Shown piece by piece: positions 32,885 through 43,743 of a stretch of DNA of 64,000 nucleotides. Location of the stretch: NCBI RefSeq assembly GCF_001427525.1, contig NZ_LMGU01000002.1, positions 145,768-209,767 on the forward strand. Reading direction: 5' to 3'. Source of the DNA: Microbacterium sp. Root61. Lineage in GTDB: Bacteria > Actinomycetota > Actinomycetes > Actinomycetales > Microbacteriaceae. The translations under genes were made by a program, and so were the position numbers. The stretch's first letter is position 1, and each line of letters opens with the position of its first letter. Under the pieces are notes generated by a model. It had not been told where the DNA came from, made no database searches, and saw only the letters and a list, made by a program, of their open reading frames with translations.

Positions 32885-35404
32885 ATGATGGCCGCACGGA
32901 AGACGAACGCGCGCGCGTCCTGGACGATGGCCACACGTGTGTGGATCGCTGTGCTGGCCGTGCTGATCGGTGGACTCACCGCCACGACCGCCAGCGCGGC
33001 GGTGGAGCCCGATACGCAGGTCGTTGCGACCGACGGCGCACAGGCCTCGACCGGTGGCGCGTCCGCAGTCGGAGGCCCGGTCAAGACCGCTGACCTCTCG
33101 CAGTTCGATCCCGGGATGATCATCAGCGATGCGGTGTTCTTCGACAGCGGCACCATGACCGAAGCCCAGATCCAGGCCTTCCTCGAGGCCAAGGTCCCGA
33201 GGTGCGACTCAGGGTACGTCTGTTTGAAGGACTGGTACGACACCTCACGAGTGACGGGTGCAGATGCCATGTGTGGCGCGTACTCCGGCGGAATGCGCGA
33301 GCGCGCGTCGGCGATCATCTACAAGGTGGCCAAGGCGTGCGGGATCAACCCGCAGGTCATTCTGGTGATGCTGGAGAAGGAACAAGGGCTCGTGCGCCAC
33401 GTGTGGCCGAGCGACTGGCGTTACACGATCGCGATGGGTCAGGGATGCCCCGACACTGCCGCGTGCGACACCCGCTACTACGGCTTCTTCAACCAGGTCT
33501 ACGGGGCGGCCTGGCAGCTCAAGCGCTACGCGAACCCGGCCGGCACGAGTCAGTACTTCACCTGGTATGCGCCGGGCAAGACCTGGAATGTGCGGTACCA
33601 CCCGGAGATCAGCTGCGGCTCCTCGCCGGTGCGCATCCAGAACCAGGCGACGGCGAACCTCTACTACTACACGCCCTATCAGCCGAACGCCGCGTCGATC
33701 CGAGCGGGATACGGCGAGGGCGACGGATGCTCAAGTTACGGCAACCGCAATTTCTTCCAGTACTTCAATGACTGGTTCGGGTCGACGGTCGGCCAGGTCG
33801 GTCTGCCCTTCGGCAACATCGAGCTCGTCGAAGCGCGGCCGGGAGAGTTCGTCGTCTCGGGCTGGGCAATCGACCCCGATTCGAGCGAGCCGATCTCAGT
33901 CCACGTGTATGCAGGTTCCAACAGCATCGCTGTGGCTGCAAACGTTGAGCGCCCCGATGTCGCCGGCGCCTATCCCGGTCTGGGGAGCAAACACGGATTC
34001 ACCGCGCGAGTTCCCGCGATCGGCGAGGGACTGACGAATGTGTGCGTGTACGCGATAAATGTCGGACGAGGCGCGAATGTGCTCATGGGTTGCGTGACTC
34101 GCTTTGCCATGAGCGGCTCTCCGGTCGGAGAATTGGGATCCGTGACGGCCACAGACGGGACGGTCAACGTCGTCGGGTGGGCAATCGATCCAGACACGGC
34201 CGAACCGATCGACGTGCACATCTACGTCGACTCATTCAGCGTCGCGATGAAATCGGATGTAGCGCGCACGGATCTTCCCTCGGCGTATGCCGCCTATGGA
34301 ACCAAGCACGGGTTCTCGGGCACGATCAAAGCCTCTCCTGGGGTTCATAGAGTGTGTGCGTATGGCATCAACGTCGGTCCAGGCGGTCATATCGAACTTG
34401 GCTGTAAATCGGTGACCGTGCCCGGAACTGTGGATCTCGGCCGCCCGCCGATTGGCGTCTTCGAGGGGCTTTCGGTGTCGGGGAACAACGCGGTCGCGAG
34501 CGGTTGGGCGATCGATCCCGACACCACCAGCCCCATCGCCGTACATATCTACATCGGCTCCGTCGGCGCCGCGTTCACGGCTGACAAGATCCGGACCGAT
34601 GTAGGGAATGCCTACCCCGCGTCTGGGGCGAACCATGGTTTCGGGGAGCAGCTCACGTTGCCAGATGGCCAGTCCGATGTATGCGTATATGCCATCAACA
34701 ACGGAGTAGGCGGACACACTCTTCTCGGCTGCCGAAGCGTGATGGTGGGGATGTCGGACCTGGGACGGGCTCCGATCGGAGGCTTCGAAGGCCTGACTGT
34801 CACAGGAAGCACCGCGATCGCCTCCGGTTGGGCATTGGATCCTGACACCACGAAGTCGATCAAGATTCATCTCTACGTCGGGTCCAGAAGCGCCGAGTAC
34901 ACGGCGGACAAGCCTCGCCCGGATGTTGAGCGTGCCTACCCTGGGTACGGCCCCAACCACGGATTCGGCGAGCAGTTGACGCTACCGCCGGGTCGTTCCG
35001 AAGTGTGCGCCTACGCGATTAACGCCGGTCCGGGCGGCCATGCGTTCCTTGGCTGCCGTACCGCGAATGTCGCGTCCACGGTCGTTGATCGGGGTCGTGC
35101 GCCCTTCGGAACGCTTGAAGCGGTGGTTCCCAGTTCAGGCGGTGCCACAATCTCAGGCTGGGCCCTCGACCCGGATACCAGTGATCCGATCCAGATTCAT
35201 ATCTATGTGGACGATGTGAGCGCCGCGTACTCAGCAAATAAGGTTCGCGAAGACGTCGGTGCCGTCTATGGACTTGGGAACACACACGGCTTCGGTGAGA
35301 CCTTGCCGATGTCGCCTGGCAATCACCGTGTGTGCGTGTACGCGATCAACAACGGAGCCGGAGGCAACGCTTTCATTGCCTGCCGCGACGTCACAGTGCC
35401 CTAA
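32885..35404 (+). CDS. Secreted lysozyme-like protein with five GWAIDPD repeats
   Basis: An 839-residue exported protein. Signal peptide 1-38 (basic start, hydrophobic core, ASA cleavage site). Residues about 75-300 form a cysteine-rich domain starting FDPGMIISDAVFF; INPQVILVMLEKEQGLV (154-170) followed by the Tyr/Gln-rich YYGFFNQVYGAAWQLKRY resembles lytic transglycosylase/lysozyme folds, with Glu164 or Glu166 as candidate acid. Then five repeats of about 105 residues (from 307, 409, 516, 624 and 734), each with a GWAIDPDT-like start, an IHIYV strand, a HGF motif and a CVYAIN-G-G-GC cysteine pair. No sortase or membrane anchor. Such proteins are often labelled hemagglutinin. Codon use in the repeats is AT-richer than neighbours (ATA, AAT, TGT codons). 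Confidence 0.8.
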   Translation: MMAARKTNARASWTMATRVWIAVLAVLIGGLTATTASAAVEPDTQVVATDGAQASTGGASAVGGPVKTADLSQFDPGMIISDAVFFDSGTMTEAQIQAFLEAKVPRCDSGYVCLKDWYDTSRVTGADAMCGAYSGGMRERASAIIYKVAKACGINPQVILVMLEKEQGLVRHVWPSDWRYTIAMGQGCPDTAACDTRYYGFFNQVYGAAWQLKRYANPAGTSQYFTWYAPGKTWNVRYHPEISCGSSPVRIQNQATANLYYYTPYQPNAASIRAGYGEGDGCSSYGNRNFFQYFNDWFGSTVGQVGLPFGNIELVEARPGEFVVSGWAIDPDSSEPISVHVYAGSNSIAVAANVERPDVAGAYPGLGSKHGFTARVPAIGEGLTNVCVYAINVGRGANVLMGCVTRFAMSGSPVGELGSVTATDGTVNVVGWAIDPDTAEPIDVHIYVDSFSVAMKSDVARTDLPSAYAAYGTKHGFSGTIKASPGVHRVCAYGINVGPGGHIELGCKSVTVPGTVDLGRPPIGVFEGLSVSGNNAVASGWAIDPDTTSPIAVHIYIGSVGAAFTADKIRTDVGNAYPASGANHGFGEQLTLPDGQSDVCVYAINNGVGGHTLLGCRSVMVGMSDLGRAPIGGFEGLTVTGSTAIASGWALDPDTTKSIKIHLYVGSRSAEYTADKPRPDVERAYPGYGPNHGFGEQLTLPPGRSEVCAYAINAGPGGHAFLGCRTANVASTVVDRGRAPFGTLEAVVPSSGGATISGWALDPDTSDPIQIHIYVDDVSAAYSANKVREDVGAVYGLGNTHGFGETLPMSPGNHRVCVYAINNGAGGNAFIACRDVTVP

Positions 35405-36813
35405 TCAAGCGTTGAGGTAGCGGCGGAGGCTTTCTTCGACGTCAGCAGGATCGAACCCAGTAGAAATGATCTTCGCAAGTTCCAGGACACTGTTGCGTGG
35501 CCGAGGAGACACCGGTCCCGTGACCGACGCGAAGTACGCGTCGGTCGTGACGTCGGTGACGCGGGTAGCATCGTGGCCGGTGAGCGCGAAGACCCGACGT
35601 GCGACGTCCGCCCAGCTCGTGGGCTGGCCACTGCCTGTCAGGTTGTAGGTGCCGAACGGTGCGCGGGCGTCCAGCAGATGGCGGATGCCCCGTGCCAGGT
35701 CGTTCGTGAAGGTCAGCCGGCCGACCTGGTCGCCGACGACCTTCGGATCGATGCCGCGTTCGGCGAGCGAGGCCATCGTCCGGACAAAGTTCTTGCCTTC
35801 ACCGATCACCCAGGATGTGCGCACGACATAGTGGCGCGGGACAGTCGCCACGACGGCATCGCCCGCAGCCTTCGTCTGGCCGTAGACGCCGAGCGGTGCG
35901 AAGGGCGCGTCCTCGGCGTACGCGCCTTCGGCGCTTCCGTCGAAGACATAGTCGCTCGAGATGTGGACCAGTGTGATGCCGTTCTCCGCGGCGACGGCCG
36001 CGAGCGCGGCGATCCCCCTCGCGTTCGCGGCCCACGCCGCACTGCGTCCGTCGGCGGTCTCCGCAAGGTCGACGGCGGTATAGGCGGCGGCGTTGACGAT
36101 CGTGGCGTAGTCGCGCCACCGCCGGGCCGACGCCAGCCCCGCTCCCGTGACGTCGAGTTCGGCACGGGAGGCGTACTCGATATGCTCCGCCTCCCCGAAC
36201 TCCTCGCGCAGTGCGAGCCCGAGCTGGCCGCCGGCGCCCAGGACGAGGATCTTCTTCGGCGGGATCGGTGCGACATCCGCCAGCCGCGGGTGGGCGAGGT
36301 CCTTGGGGGAGATCTCGACCTCGCTGAGGGGGATCGGCCACTCGATCGCCGCGGTCTCGTCGGCTAGGTTCAGGAACGAGTACGCGGCGTCCGGCGACCA
36401 ATGGTCGTTGACGAGGTACGTGTACGCGGTGTCGGCCTCGAGCGTCTGGTACGAGTTACCCACGCCGCGCGGAACGAAGATCGCGCGAGAGGGGTCGAGC
36501 TCGGTGGTGAAGACGGCGCCGAAGGTCGGGCCCTCGCGCAGGTCGACCCATGCACCGAAGATGCGTCCCGTTGCCACCGAGACCCACTTGTCCCAAGGCT
36601 CGGCATGGATGCCCCGTGTCGTGCCGATCGCGTCGTTGAACGAGATGTTGTTCTGGACCGGCCCGAAGTCGGGGAGGCCGAGGGCCGTCATCTTCTCGCG
36701 CTGCCAGTTCTCCTTGAACCAGCCGCGCGAGTCCCCGTGCACGGGGAGCTCGAAGACGACCATGCCGGGGATCGGCGTCTCGACGATGGCGAGCGGCTTG
36801 CCGAACTCCGCCA

Positions 36814-36814
<1 letters not shown>
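35405..36814 (-). CDS. rmlCD: Bifunctional dTDP-4-dehydrorhamnose 3,5-epimerase / reductase (RmlC-RmlD fusion)
   Basis: A 469-residue fusion that would do the last two steps of dTDP-L-rhamnose synthesis. The N-terminal cupin domain (1 to about 185) has RGWFKENWQREKM and TTRGIHAEPWDKWVSV with the catalytic histidine. The C-terminal Rossmann domain (about 190-469) has GAGGQLGLAL for NADPH, ISSDYVFDG and the YGQTKAAGD catalytic tyrosine/lysine. Such fusions are known in corynebacteria and other actinobacteria. ATG 36814 overlaps the rmlB stop by one base. Its stop codon abuts that of the converging secreted-protein gene with no gap. Confidence 0.95.
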
Positions 36815-38777
<1,963 letters not shown>

Positions 38778-38787
38778 GATCGACGCG

Positions 38788-38832
38788 GTCGCACCACGCC
38801 TGAAGCAGCACTCTGCATCCGGCTGGTGCGAC
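38788..38832 (+). promoter_or_regulatory. 9-bp inverted repeat upstream of the first RgpF gene
   Basis: GTCGCACCA (38788-38796) and TGGTGCGAC (38824-38832) are perfectly complementary across a 27-nt loop, between rmlA and the next start codon at 38849. It could form a hairpin in the leader or be a protein-binding site. Confidence 0.45.
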
Positions 38833-38848
38833 ACGAATGTGGAGAGTC

Positions 38849-40813
38849 ATGACAGAAGCTGAACCGGCGCGCCCGATCGCGGCTCCCTCGGTGTTCCCGG
38901 AAGAGGGGAAACGCCTGGTCATCTACGTCGTGTACGACCAGCGGGGCGACGTCGACGACTTCATCCCGTTCGCGCTGGAGGGCCTGCGCGCCCACGCTTC
39001 CAAAATCCTCGTGATGGTGAACGGATCGCTCAGTGCGGCCGGCCGGGCGAAGCTCGCCCCGGTGTCGGACGAGATCATCGTCCGCGACAACATCGGCTTC
39101 GATATCTGGGCTCACAAGGAAGCCCTCGACCACGTCGGCAGCGGCATCGCCGAGTTCGACGAAGTCGTGATGACGAATGACACCTGGTTCGGGCCGGTGC
39201 GTCCGTTCGGTCCGGTGCTCGATCGTATGGGGGATCGATCGGTGCACTTCTGGGGCATGACCGATCACGCTCGTGAAGACCCGAACCCGTTCACTCAGAA
39301 GGGTGTGCTGCCGTACCACCTGCAGTCGTTCTGGATCGCTGTCAGGCGAGCGATGTTCCTGTCGCCGGAATGGGCGCGGTATTGGCGGGAGCTCCCCGCG
39401 ATGCCGTCGTATTTCGACGCCGTTCTCAAGCATGAAGCGGTCTTCACGGAGCGTTTCGGCGACGCCGGGTACGTGCATGATGTCGCGTATCGTTCCGCCG
39501 ACTATCCGACCGATCACCCCGCGCTGTTCAACCCGGACCTGCTGCTCGCTGACGGGTGCCCCGTCCTGAAGCGTCGTCCCTTCTTCCACTACCCGCCGTT
39601 CTTGGACCGCCATGCCGTCATCGGTCGACAGATCCTCGCCGAGGTCGGTGACTACGGCTACCCCCTGGCGCTGATCTGGCAGAACCTCGCTCGCAACGTC
39701 AAGCCGAAGGTGCTCAACACCGACGCGGGCATGCTCGAAGTGCTCCCTGACGTCGATGTGTCCTACGACCCGACGCGTCCGATGCGTGTCGCCGCGGTCG
39801 TCCACGTCCGCGGGAGCGACGAGCTCGGCGACGTCTTCGACCGTCTCGCGGCGTTGCCTGTGGCGTTCGATCTGATCGTCACCACGTCGGCTCCTGATCG
39901 ACTCGAGTCGCTCCAGGCGACGATCGACGCGTTACAGGGGCAGGCGGTGCGCCGAGATGTCAGGCTCGTTCCGTCACGCCGCGGTCGCGACATGAGCGCC
40001 TTTTTCGTGGGCTCTCGCGATGTCCTGGAGGATGACGCCTACGACCTCGTCGTCAAGGTCCACACTCGGGTACCCAAGAAGCGCGGCGTGAACACGGCAC
40101 GCTACTTCCGCCGCTACGAGGTCGAGAACCTGCTGAGCAGCCCCGGGTACTTCGCGAACGTGCTGGGACTTTTCCAGCGCGAGTCCGGACTGGGGGTCGT
40201 CTTCCCGCCGATGCTGCACCTCGGCTATGCGACCCCGGGTCGCGCGTGGCTGCTGTATCGCGAACGGGCCGTCGAACTGTGCGCTGAGCTCGGAATCCGG
40301 GTCCCGCTCGACGGGGTTTCCCCCCTGGCCCCCCTCGGTGGGATGTGGATCGCGCGTCCGTCCGCGATGCGGCTTCTCAGAGATGCGAACTGGGGCTTCT
40401 CCGACTATTCGGCTTCGCCGCGCGCGAAGGGGTCGGACCTCGGCCGGCTCCAGGAGCGCCTCATTCCTCTCGCTGCCGGCGAGCTCGGGTTCCATTCCCG
40501 AACGATCATGAATGCGGAACACGCAGGCATCAGTCACGGTTCGCTCGAGTACAAGATCGACCAGCTGTCCGCGACCACCCCTGGGTACCCTGTGGATCAG
40601 ATCCAGTTCCTTCACCGTGCCGGGTGGGCCGGGCACGGCGGCATCATCGCTCTCACGCGGATGTACATCAATCTCAACCACCCGCGGCTTGCCGAGGCGG
40701 TGCGCCCAGTCACGAGGCCGCTCGGCGGCATCGCGCGACGGGGGATCTTCGCGATGCGAGCGATCAAGAGCAGATTGCGTGGCGGTTCGACGGCAGATGG
40801 GACGGGCGCATGA
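38849..40813 (+). CDS. Rhamnan synthesis F (RgpF)-family protein, copy 1
   Basis: A 654-residue protein of the RgpF family (rhamnan synthesis protein F). RLVIYVVYDQRGDVDDFIP, DNIGFDIWAHKEAL, MTNDTWFGPVRPFGP and HFWGMTDH in the first 150 residues are the family blocks; a second half with DLVVKVHTRVPKK and a rhamnan-type end follows. RgpF proteins are needed for rhamnose-containing wall polysaccharides and probably transfer rhamnosyl or modifying sugars from dTDP-rhamnose. ATG 38849 follows GGAGAG; an ATG 12 bases earlier lacks a site. Its stop overlaps the start of a close paralogue (ATGA). Confidence 0.9.
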   Translation: MTEAEPARPIAAPSVFPEEGKRLVIYVVYDQRGDVDDFIPFALEGLRAHASKILVMVNGSLSAAGRAKLAPVSDEIIVRDNIGFDIWAHKEALDHVGSGIAEFDEVVMTNDTWFGPVRPFGPVLDRMGDRSVHFWGMTDHAREDPNPFTQKGVLPYHLQSFWIAVRRAMFLSPEWARYWRELPAMPSYFDAVLKHEAVFTERFGDAGYVHDVAYRSADYPTDHPALFNPDLLLADGCPVLKRRPFFHYPPFLDRHAVIGRQILAEVGDYGYPLALIWQNLARNVKPKVLNTDAGMLEVLPDVDVSYDPTRPMRVAAVVHVRGSDELGDVFDRLAALPVAFDLIVTTSAPDRLESLQATIDALQGQAVRRDVRLVPSRRGRDMSAFFVGSRDVLEDDAYDLVVKVHTRVPKKRGVNTARYFRRYEVENLLSSPGYFANVLGLFQRESGLGVVFPPMLHLGYATPGRAWLLYRERAVELCAELGIRVPLDGVSPLAPLGGMWIARPSAMRLLRDANWGFSDYSASPRAKGSDLGRLQERLIPLAAGELGFHSRTIMNAEHAGISHGSLEYKIDQLSATTPGYPVDQIQFLHRAGWAGHGGIIALTRMYINLNHPRLAEAVRPVTRPLGGIARRGIFAMRAIKSRLRGGSTADGTGA

Positions 40814-42762
40814 CGGCGACAATGGCGACGCCTGAGCGCGTCGCGGAAGTGTTCCCGGTCGGCGGCAGCCGATTGATCATCTACGTCGTCTACGACAGGC
40901 GGGGCGGCGTCGAGGACTACGTTCCCCACGCGCTCGCCGCGCTGCGGGATCATGCGACTCGCATGCTCGTCGTGATCAATGGGTCATTGTCGGACGAGGG
41001 ACGGGCCAAGCTCGAACCCGTCGCCGACGAGATCCTCGTGCGCGAGAACGTCGGATTCGATATCTGGGCGCACAAGGACGCACTCGAGCATGTCGGTACC
41101 GCAATCGCCGAGTACGACGAGGTCCTCCTCACCAACGACAGCTGGTTCGGTCCTGTGCGGCCGTTCGGCCCGGTGTTCGATCGCATGGATGCGCGTGCTG
41201 CCCACTTCTGGGGCATGACCGATCACGGCAAAGAGGTGCCGAATCCCTTCACGAAGAAGGGCGAGCTCCCCGTTCATCTGCAGTCCTATTGGATCGCGGT
41301 GCGACGCGAGATGCTCCAGTCGGAGGAGTGGGCGCGCTACTGGCGCGAACTGCCGCCGATGGCGGAGCACTTCGACGGTGTGCTGCTGCACGAAGCTGTT
41401 TTCACAGCACACTTCGATTCCCTCGGATTCACCCAAGACGTCGCCTTCAACCATCTCGACTACGACACGAAGAACCCATCGCTGTTGAATGCCGACGCGC
41501 TGCTGGACAACGGGTGCCCCGTGCTCAAACGTCGTCCGTTCTTCCAGTGGCCGCCCTATCTCGACCGTTTCGCGGTCATCGGCCGGTGGACGTTGGAGAA
41601 GGCGGCGTCATACGGCTATCCGGTGGAGCTCATCTGGCGGAACCTCGCCCGCAACGTCCCGCCGAGAGACCTGAACGCGGATGCGTGCATGCTCGAAGTG
41701 CTCCCGGAGATCGACGTGTCCTACGACCCGACCGAGCCCTTCCGCACGGTGGTCATCGCGCATATCTTCTATGAGGAGATGACCGGCGAGATACTCGACC
41801 GCGCGGACACGCTACCGGGTGCCTACGACCTCGTCGTGACGACGCCGGACGCGACGAGGGCTGCGGCGATCCAGGCGGCCATCGACGCGCGAGGAACGAC
41901 GCGCGGGAGCGTCGACGTGCGGGTCCTCGCATCGAACGACGGCCGCGACCAGAGCGCCTTCCTGATCGGATGCCGCGACGTGCTGCTCAGCGGCGCGTAC
42001 GACCTCGTCGTGAAGATCCACTCCAAGAAGACGGTCCAGGACGGGTACAACATCGGCCGCCACTTCAAGGCGCAGCAGTTCGAGAACCTCCTGAGTAGCC
42101 CCGGGTACACCGCGAACCTGATCGCGCTGTTCCAGAAGGAGCCGGGCCTCGGACTGGTGTTCCCACCGACGATCCACATCGGATACCCGACCATGGGCCG
42201 GGGATGGTGGTCGAACAAGCCGGGATTCGAGAAGCTCGCGGCCGAATTCGGGATCCAGGTGCCGCTGGACGAGATCTCACCACTGGCGCCGTACGGTTCG
42301 ATGTTCGTCGCGCGGCCAGAGGCATTGCGCGTCCTCGTCGAGCAGGACTGGACCTACGATAAGTTCGGTGGCGCGGAAGCCTACCGCGACGGCGGGCTCG
42401 CGCACATCCTGGAGCGGATGCCCTGCTACGCGGCGGGCGAGCTCGGTTACCACAGCCGGACGGTGTCGAACTTCGAGTACATGTCGATCAGCCATACGAC
42501 GTTCGAGTTCAACTTCGACGAGATGTCGGCCACGATCCCCGGCTACACCTACGAGCAGATCGAGTTCCTGAAGCTCGCGGGCTACGTCGGGCACGGGCGC
42601 GCTCGTGACTTCGCCCGCATCTACATGCGGTTGTGGCATCCGGGTACCGGCGCGAAGGTCGGTCGGGCGCTCGAGCCCGACCGGTGGCTCGGTCGATGGA
42701 CACGCCGCCTCCGGCATCCCCGAGCCTCAGCGCGGAACCTGCTGCGGCGGAACTCGAAATGA
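40810..42762 (+). CDS. Rhamnan synthesis F (RgpF)-family protein, copy 2
   Basis: A 650-residue paralogue of the preceding protein: the same blocks recur in the same order (LIIYVVYDRRGGVEDYVP, ENVGFDIWAHKDAL, LTNDSWFGPVRPFGP, HFWGMTDHGKE) and well over half of aligned positions agree by eye. The C-terminal half differs more, for instance DLVVKIHSKKTVQDGYN, which suggests different acceptors or linkages. Likely arisen by tandem duplication. Both copies are encoded upstream of the ABC exporter, so they would build the chain before export. Confidence 0.9.
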   Translation: MTATMATPERVAEVFPVGGSRLIIYVVYDRRGGVEDYVPHALAALRDHATRMLVVINGSLSDEGRAKLEPVADEILVRENVGFDIWAHKDALEHVGTAIAEYDEVLLTNDSWFGPVRPFGPVFDRMDARAAHFWGMTDHGKEVPNPFTKKGELPVHLQSYWIAVRREMLQSEEWARYWRELPPMAEHFDGVLLHEAVFTAHFDSLGFTQDVAFNHLDYDTKNPSLLNADALLDNGCPVLKRRPFFQWPPYLDRFAVIGRWTLEKAASYGYPVELIWRNLARNVPPRDLNADACMLEVLPEIDVSYDPTEPFRTVVIAHIFYEEMTGEILDRADTLPGAYDLVVTTPDATRAAAIQAAIDARGTTRGSVDVRVLASNDGRDQSAFLIGCRDVLLSGAYDLVVKIHSKKTVQDGYNIGRHFKAQQFENLLSSPGYTANLIALFQKEPGLGLVFPPTIHIGYPTMGRGWWSNKPGFEKLAAEFGIQVPLDEISPLAPYGSMFVARPEALRVLVEQDWTYDKFGGAEAYRDGGLAHILERMPCYAAGELGYHSRTVSNFEYMSISHTTFEFNFDEMSATIPGYTYEQIEFLKLAGYVGHGRARDFARIYMRLWHPGTGAKVGRALEPDRWLGRWTRRLRHPRASARNLLRRNSK

Positions 42763-42831
42763 TGGCCGGTCCAGAACCCCTGACTGGGACGGATATAGTG
42801 CCTTGGTTGGGCATAGACGCGAGTAGGACCC

Positions 42832-43743
42832 TTGGAAACTTCTGAACGATATCAACGGCTCGCTGCGGAGCCGTTCCTCACCGTCGACGCACGCGGGATG
42901 CACCCGGCAGGCCGGGGGGGAAAGATCCGCGAGATCCTGTCCCGCCGCGAGCTGCTCAAGCTCCTGGTCCGACGCGACCTGCAGGCGCGCTACCGCGACA
43001 GCTTCCTCGGTTTCCTGTGGACGGTGATCCGGCCGATCATCCAGTTCCTGATGTACTTCATCGTGCTGGGGCAGTTCCTGCGCGCCGCGGAAGGCATCGA
43101 CCAGTTCGCGATCTACCTCTTCTCGGGGCTCACCCTATTCACCTTCTTCAGTGACATGGTGTTCGGCTCGACCGGCTCCATCATCGGCAATGCCGGGCTG
43201 GTGAAGAAGATCTACCTTCCGCGGGAGATCTTCCCGCTCGCTTCGATCGGCGCGGCGAGCTTCATGTTCCTGGTGCAGCTGGTCGTGCTCGTCGTCGCCG
43301 CCGTCGCGTTCCAGGCGCTGCCGGAACCGGTGATGATGCTCTGGTTCTTCCCGTCGATGTTTCTGATCCTGGTATACGGGATCGGGATCGGCCTGCTGCT
43401 GGCGGCGTTGAACGTCTACCTTCGCGACATCCAGTACCTCACCGAAGTGGTCATGATGCTGGCGATGTGGGCATCTCCGATCGTCTACTCCTGGCAGATG
43501 GTGTCGGACGCCGTCGCACGGTTGGGCCTGCCCTCGTGGGTGCTCGAGATCTATGCCGCGAACCCCGTGACGCTCGCGGTCCTCGGTTTCCACCGCGCGT
43601 TCTGGGGGCCGGGCACGCCCGCGGACTACCCCCCGGACCTCGGGATGCGAATGCTGGTCGCGGGCATCATCGGCGTTGTCCTCCTCTTCATCTCCCACCG
43701 GGTGTTCACTCGCCTGCAGGGCAACTTCGCGCAGGAGCTCTGA
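42832..43743 (+). CDS. Polysaccharide ABC-2 exporter permease (Wzm/TagG type)
   Basis: A 303-residue inner-membrane protein with six helices. The amphipathic N-terminal segment ELLKLLVRRDLQARYRDSFLG leads into helix 1, as in Wzm/TagG/RfbD permeases; SNAGLVKKIYLPREIFPLA-like cytoplasmic loop and NVYLRDIQYLTEVVMM are further family blocks. With the next gene it would export a lipid-linked polysaccharide across the membrane. The only frame start is TTG with TAGGA a few bases upstream; a TATAGT near 42793 may be a local promoter. Stop overlaps the next start. Confidence 0.93.
   Translation: METSERYQRLAAEPFLTVDARGMHPAGRGGKIREILSRRELLKLLVRRDLQARYRDSFLGFLWTVIRPIIQFLMYFIVLGQFLRAAEGIDQFAIYLFSGLTLFTFFSDMVFGSTGSIIGNAGLVKKIYLPREIFPLASIGAASFMFLVQLVVLVVAAVAFQALPEPVMMLWFFPSMFLILVYGIGIGLLLAALNVYLRDIQYLTEVVMMLAMWASPIVYSWQMVSDAVARLGLPSWVLEIYAANPVTLAVLGFHRAFWGPGTPADYPPDLGMRMLVAGIIGVVLLFISHRVFTRLQGNFAQEL

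Noticed and set aside
34230..34960. Minus-strand frame of 242 codons inside the repeat-protein gene
   Set aside because: Antisense to the conserved GWAIDPD repeats; repeated codons on the plus strand generate a repeated shadow.
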